Origin: Nematostella vectensis
Taxonomy: Eukaryota; Cnidaria; Anthozoa; Actiniaria; Edwardsiidae
Length of the DNA: 64,000 bases
NCBI RefSeq assembly: GCF_932526225.1
Contig: NC_064036.1
Location: forward strand, 1,488,001-1,552,000
Direction: 5' to 3'
The first letter of the stretch is position 1; each line of letters opens with the position of its first letter. The translations under genes and the position numbers were made by a program. The notes under the pieces are model-generated. The model searched no databases. It was not told the DNA's origin and was given only the letters and a program-made list of their open reading frames with translations. Below, piece by piece: positions 60,201-64,000 of this stretch.

Positions 60201-63200
60201 CAACAAAATGACAATAAGCAGGAAATTTTGCGGGGGGGGGGGGGATTTTTCTGGACTCTTATCCCCTTACCGATAAAAAAGTAGTCCTTTCCCCTCTCGA
60301 ACTCCAATACGTCAGCCGTAGCACTAAAATCTTGAAACACCAGTGGATAATACTTGAGGGCTAAAGGCGTAGTACACTCCATTAACTGTTTGTTCCTTCT
60401 GAGGAGAGTGTTTACTTGGCAAGAGTCAAAACTATTTTTATCCACAATCCAGAGGTTCTCGTAAAGAAGCTCTTTCGGTGTGTTGAGCTGAACCTTTGTA
60501 GGGTTCAGTACTTGGTTTGGGCAGATAATGTAAAGCTTGGACATGGGAAGAACGTTCATGCTGTAAACAGTATCGTTCTCTGTGCCAAACGGAACTGGGC
60601 GGAACCTGTAAATTAAGGAAAACAGCACAATAATTATATAATGAATAGGAAACTATATATGGGAAGTATGGTGTTGCATAAACGGTTTATTTCCCTTTAA
60701 TCAATAGAGGAAATTTTCTAAGAACCCCAACGCACTTTCCGTCCTAGAATTGCCAGTGTTTGAATTGTATGTGTATCCCACCCCTTATTTCAAATTCTCT
60801 CCCTTGGGTAGGTATGGATTTTTTTAGGGACTGTACACTTGTTGTTGTCGGGGTTTTTTCTTCTTTTTCTGAATCATCGCTATACTTTGTTTTGTGACGG
60901 CACAATCACCCACTGTCTTACCATATCTGCGTTTTTTTTCAATCGTGGTAAAAGATAAATTAGTTCTCGTATTTTCTACGCTCTCCAAACTCTCACTAAT
61001 TGAAAAAGGATATCTTTTTTAGGCATATCAGTTATTAAACATAGAAAGTCGTCTAGATGTTCCTGTACCATTAGATTTCATTAATCAGTCTTGGCAAAGT
61101 ATAGCCACGTATCAACAATCATGACACAGGTGATATGGAGCAAAGAATCCTTACTGATTGAAGAGCTGCATTAGCGGTCACGCCTAGAGTGGCAATTAGC
61201 CTGATATAGCAACCCCAAACATTCTATATGACGAGTTAAGAGCTGATAACTAGCTGGGTTACTCGAGAAGGCTTGGGTAGATACCATCAGTTATGGCGTT
61301 CAGACCATTGGGTTATGTTGTCATACGTCCATCAGAAGAAGCAGATTAGAGAAAAAATGCTCAATATTAGACGAAAAAAGAACAGTTTCAGTAAGCGGGG
61401 AAGTTATCTTAGCCGTGAAAAGTGATTACGATTTATCCATAGGAGAATCACCATAATACGACTTACCGGAATATTCGAGTTACACGATTTCATACCACTC
61501 GATTTCAATGTCTTATTTGCTTTTTCTTATAAACATGTTTTTTACCAATTGCTTTTTATGGATTTTGCTATTGGGTTCACATATCCTTTTTCTTTTTTAG
61601 TTTAGCATAAATCGCAAACAAAGGTGCACTAACAGTTGTTTTATATAAATACTTGTTTATATTTTTGAAAGTTATTCCCTTAGATTATGTTGATAGAGAC
61701 ATGAGCAGAACAGGATATTTGAAGAACAAATACACTAAATCTACAACAAATAAAATAATGTGTTATTTCTGTTTTAGAGCTTGAAAGGTAAAGACAATAG
61801 TGACAAAGTAAAATTCAAGTTATGCCATTTTAAATGCAAACATTAAAACTCTGTTGTCACGAATGATGGTGGGTATAGACAGAAGGTCTATGCGGCCATG
61901 ATATTATGGCTCCTCACAGAATAAACATCTCTCAGCTTCACTGAGTTTGCTTGGAGCATTTTTCATAACATCTGATGGTGAGATGCCCTCTGGCTAACTT
62001 TAGATAGCAACTTAAAGTGGGAGTCATTCACACACCCTGGAATGCGTTGTTCAGTCTATCTAGGTAATAAAAATGTTCAAGTACAAAGTAGGAGGCTATG
62101 CCGAAAGCCAACATATCGTGCACAGACGTATTCAGTTTAAACTTTTTTGATGATGTATTTTTCTAAAATGTTCTAATAGGGGTCAAAATGTCACTCAAGT
62201 AAAAAGTCCTGCTGTTTGTACAAAGAAACCTGCCAATTTTATTCACGTCTATACTGTTTTGCCAGACTCTTACGGTTACGTATTTAACAGCACAATGGAA
62301 TCTAAAGATAGCTTTGCATTGTGTTAATTAATGTTCGTGTTCATTCAAAACCACTGATTATCTCTTGGTATGATTTAATGAAAACAGAAACTTGTTATAC
62401 TAGAGATCGTATCTTGCACACTTAGCAATAAGGACACAAAAGTTGCTCAATCCATAGAGCTCCGCACACGAGCAGCATTTTCAATTAGAACCTCGCCAGG
62501 GGCAGAATGATTCGCGTCGGATCCTTTCGAACGGGGGCTTTTGTCTCTAAGTAAGGTGACAAATGACTAATAAATAAAATATCAAAGCGCAAACACTAAG
62601 GAGCTTATGCGGGCAGCAGGAAATCGATATAAAAAGTATTGGGGACCGACCATATCTGCAATTCAAATTTCTGGAATACACCAAAAAAAATGAGCACTTA
62701 TTTGATAGACCCAAATCTTTTCCGGCTCCTTTAGAATTTGCATCGGAGATACCGCTCTAACGGGAAAAGTACACCTATAAACGATTTTCAGTTAAGTGTG
62801 AATTCACCTATATTAAATAACGTTCGCTGACAGCTTTTTCTTAAGTGAGTATATTTCTTAGAGTGTGTATTGGAAGAGAAGTGAAGAAGAGCAGCTTGAG
62901 AAGAAAAAAGTTTTCTTTTTTTCACAAAAAAAAAAAAAATCTTGTGGATGTTCAAGAAGGCAAACCATTGAGTTTTAAGCTTCTTAATAAAGTAACCCGG
63001 CTACCGTGGCAGAAGGTATCAATGCACAAAGGTGATGAGTGGTTCCTATACCACCGCCAAGCTCGCCTCATCATTTAGTGTGCGTTAATAAATAATTTAA
63101 AGCACACAAGCAGAGCTTATTGTAACTGGCAAAATAACTTATTGGACTTACTCCTTAGCAACTTTGGCTTTCGAATGAGGGTCCGAATTGATGTAAATAT

Positions 63201-63844
63201 TGGAGCAGCGTTTGAAATCGAATCATTGTTTGTGCATAAAAACGTAATAACGCTGTACCATTATTTGTTTTCCGCCCCCAAAGAGGTGACAAATTCGGTG
63301 GTTGGAACAATACCACGAAGACGTTTTCACTATAAACAGTTTTAGCAGCACGGATGATGCGCAACTAGAACATTCCGTTTACGACGCGATTTGGTTTCTG
63401 ATAAAATAAGCAAAGGATACCGGAGATCCAGTACAAATAAACCGCTACTTTGCAGAAGTCATTGGGTAGAATAGTTATCGTCTCAAAACAGTAATTACAA
63501 ATGACAGCACGTAACAAGACGAATAGTTTGGTTCATAGGGAGCGAGACAGCGCTTCAGATCTACCCCAATCCATCCCTTTCAGCACACCTAAACATGACA
63601 ACACTAGGTCAAAATGACTCTCTTTAGACCTCTAGGTTTTTTGGCTTAAGATATTACAGTGATTGCGACTTGGAAATACATTACATTCATGGAAACTCTA
63701 CACACGGACGCGAAATACTTACGCCGGATTCAACGGTGACCATATTAACGGAGGATAGATCTCACAAAGTCCTCGATATCCATGCTCTAGAATAACCCCC
63801 AATACGAACAACAACCGTGCGTAGAACAATTGATCAGGATACAT
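57265..63844 (-). CDS. EFN: Ephrin with Thr/Pro-rich stalk and transmembrane segment, last exon unresolved
   Basis: Ephrins are membrane ligands of Eph receptor tyrosine kinases. Exons (minus): 63844-63723, 60605-60271, 59178-59077, 58881-58561 and 57343-57265; all phases agree. Exon 1 encodes a signal peptide (ARLLFVLGVILEHGYRG) and the start of the receptor-binding domain (IYPPLIWSP). Exon 2 carries the core: KLYIICPN, ENLWIVDKNSFDSC, QLMECTTP, LVFQDFSATADVLEF and GKDYFFI. Exon 3 has TSNG and GRCQTHNMK, completing the ephrin cysteines. Exon 4 is a long Thr/Pro stalk (many TTT and TTQP runs) ending RCPRDPE. Exon 5 is one membrane helix (WLILVAVMGAIIAVSISC), so this is B-type-like rather than GPI-anchored. 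About 320 residues are mapped. Exon 5 ends in phase 2 at a GTAAGT donor. In-phase tail candidates behind TTTTCAG (56616) or GGTTCAG (about 57190) would both give very short tails. Confidence 0.95.
57955..58088. repeat. Three-copy 43-45-bp tandem repeat in ephrin intron 4
   Basis: AGCTTGTTATAGAGAAAGGC and AGACAAGAGAACAAGGGTTA repeat three times. Confidence 0.92.
58398..58450 (-). pseudogene. EFN: Partial copy of the ephrin exon 4 end with its donor region
   Basis: GTGATTTATACACTTGACGT and CAGGGTCCCGGGCACACCTC mirror 58539-58590, which spans the end of exon 4 and its donor. The copy lies inside intron 4. Its donor-side sequence is altered (GAGAGTACGT versus GAAGGTACGC). Confidence 0.8.
59180..60270. 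other. Ephrin intron 2, no element recognised
   Basis: Unique AT-rich DNA; small frames have no support. Confidence 0.4.
60606..63722. other. Ephrin intron 1, no element recognised
   Basis: About 3.1 kb of AT-rich DNA without arrays, unlike most introns in the window. Short plus frames (62845-63078, 63142-63345) show no coding evidence. Enhancers would be plausible here, but nothing in the sequence shows one. Confidence 0.4.
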
Positions 63845-64000
63845 CCTTCGATCGTAAGTTTCACACACGTGTTTCGCTTGGTTGATTTCAGGTACTCCAG
63901 ATGTAAACAGTAATTACCGATGTTCAAATGATTTGGGTTTTTCACCAGTGCTAAACGTTCTAGGGATTCGTGGAAAGTCACACTTCCGCTGTTGAGTAGT

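Overview
The window is eukaryotic and metazoan. Coding regions are short exons with canonical GT..AG junctions and matching phases, base composition is AT-rich, and the recognisable genes are animal families: an ephrin, a leprecan-type collagen prolyl 3-hydroxylase, a rhodopsin-class GPCR and a eukaryotic NAD kinase. The compact introns, the many minisatellites, and the mix of Ty3/gypsy, CR1/L2-like LINE, Penelope-like, tRNA-SINE and foldback elements suggest a cnidarian, perhaps an anthozoan of the sea-anemone kind. That is inference; nothing here fixes the species.

Layout. 1-880 is a 49-bp minisatellite. About 950-4540 (minus) holds exons of an unrecognised gene ending in a charged helix plus one membrane segment. 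9968-15312 is an intact Ty3/gypsy LTR retrotransposon with equal-length LTRs that look identical and a GTGTT target duplication. 16357-20768 (plus) is a three-exon GPCR whose stop codon lies inside the first unit of a 1.1-kb 31-bp minisatellite. 23485-24384 is a dead LINE fragment. 25861-29291 (plus) is a 74-residue signal-peptide/one-membrane-segment protein in three tiny exons, with minisatellites filling both introns. 31034-44697 (minus) is NAD kinase in at least 11 exons. Its introns hold an insertion carrying a textbook hammerhead ribozyme, a 2.2-kb G-rich minisatellite, a foldback MITE, a Penelope-like remnant, a LINE fragment, an 84-bp array interrupted by a SINE, and a 76-bp array. 46727-54662 (plus) is the complete 11-exon, 715-residue prolyl 3-hydroxylase. 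57265-63844 (minus) is an ephrin with a Thr/Pro-rich stalk and a membrane segment; its last exon is not resolved.

None of the host genes form an operon; they are independent metazoan genes. The most striking shared property is that tandem duplications here often start at, or include, exon boundaries. The P3H exon 9 end plus its splice donor is repeated, the GPCR stop-codon segment is repeated about 37 times, and two NADK exon starts plus acceptors, one NADK donor and one ephrin exon end plus donor are duplicated.

Exon models were built by eye from splice consensus, phase continuity and family similarity. No alignment or search was run.
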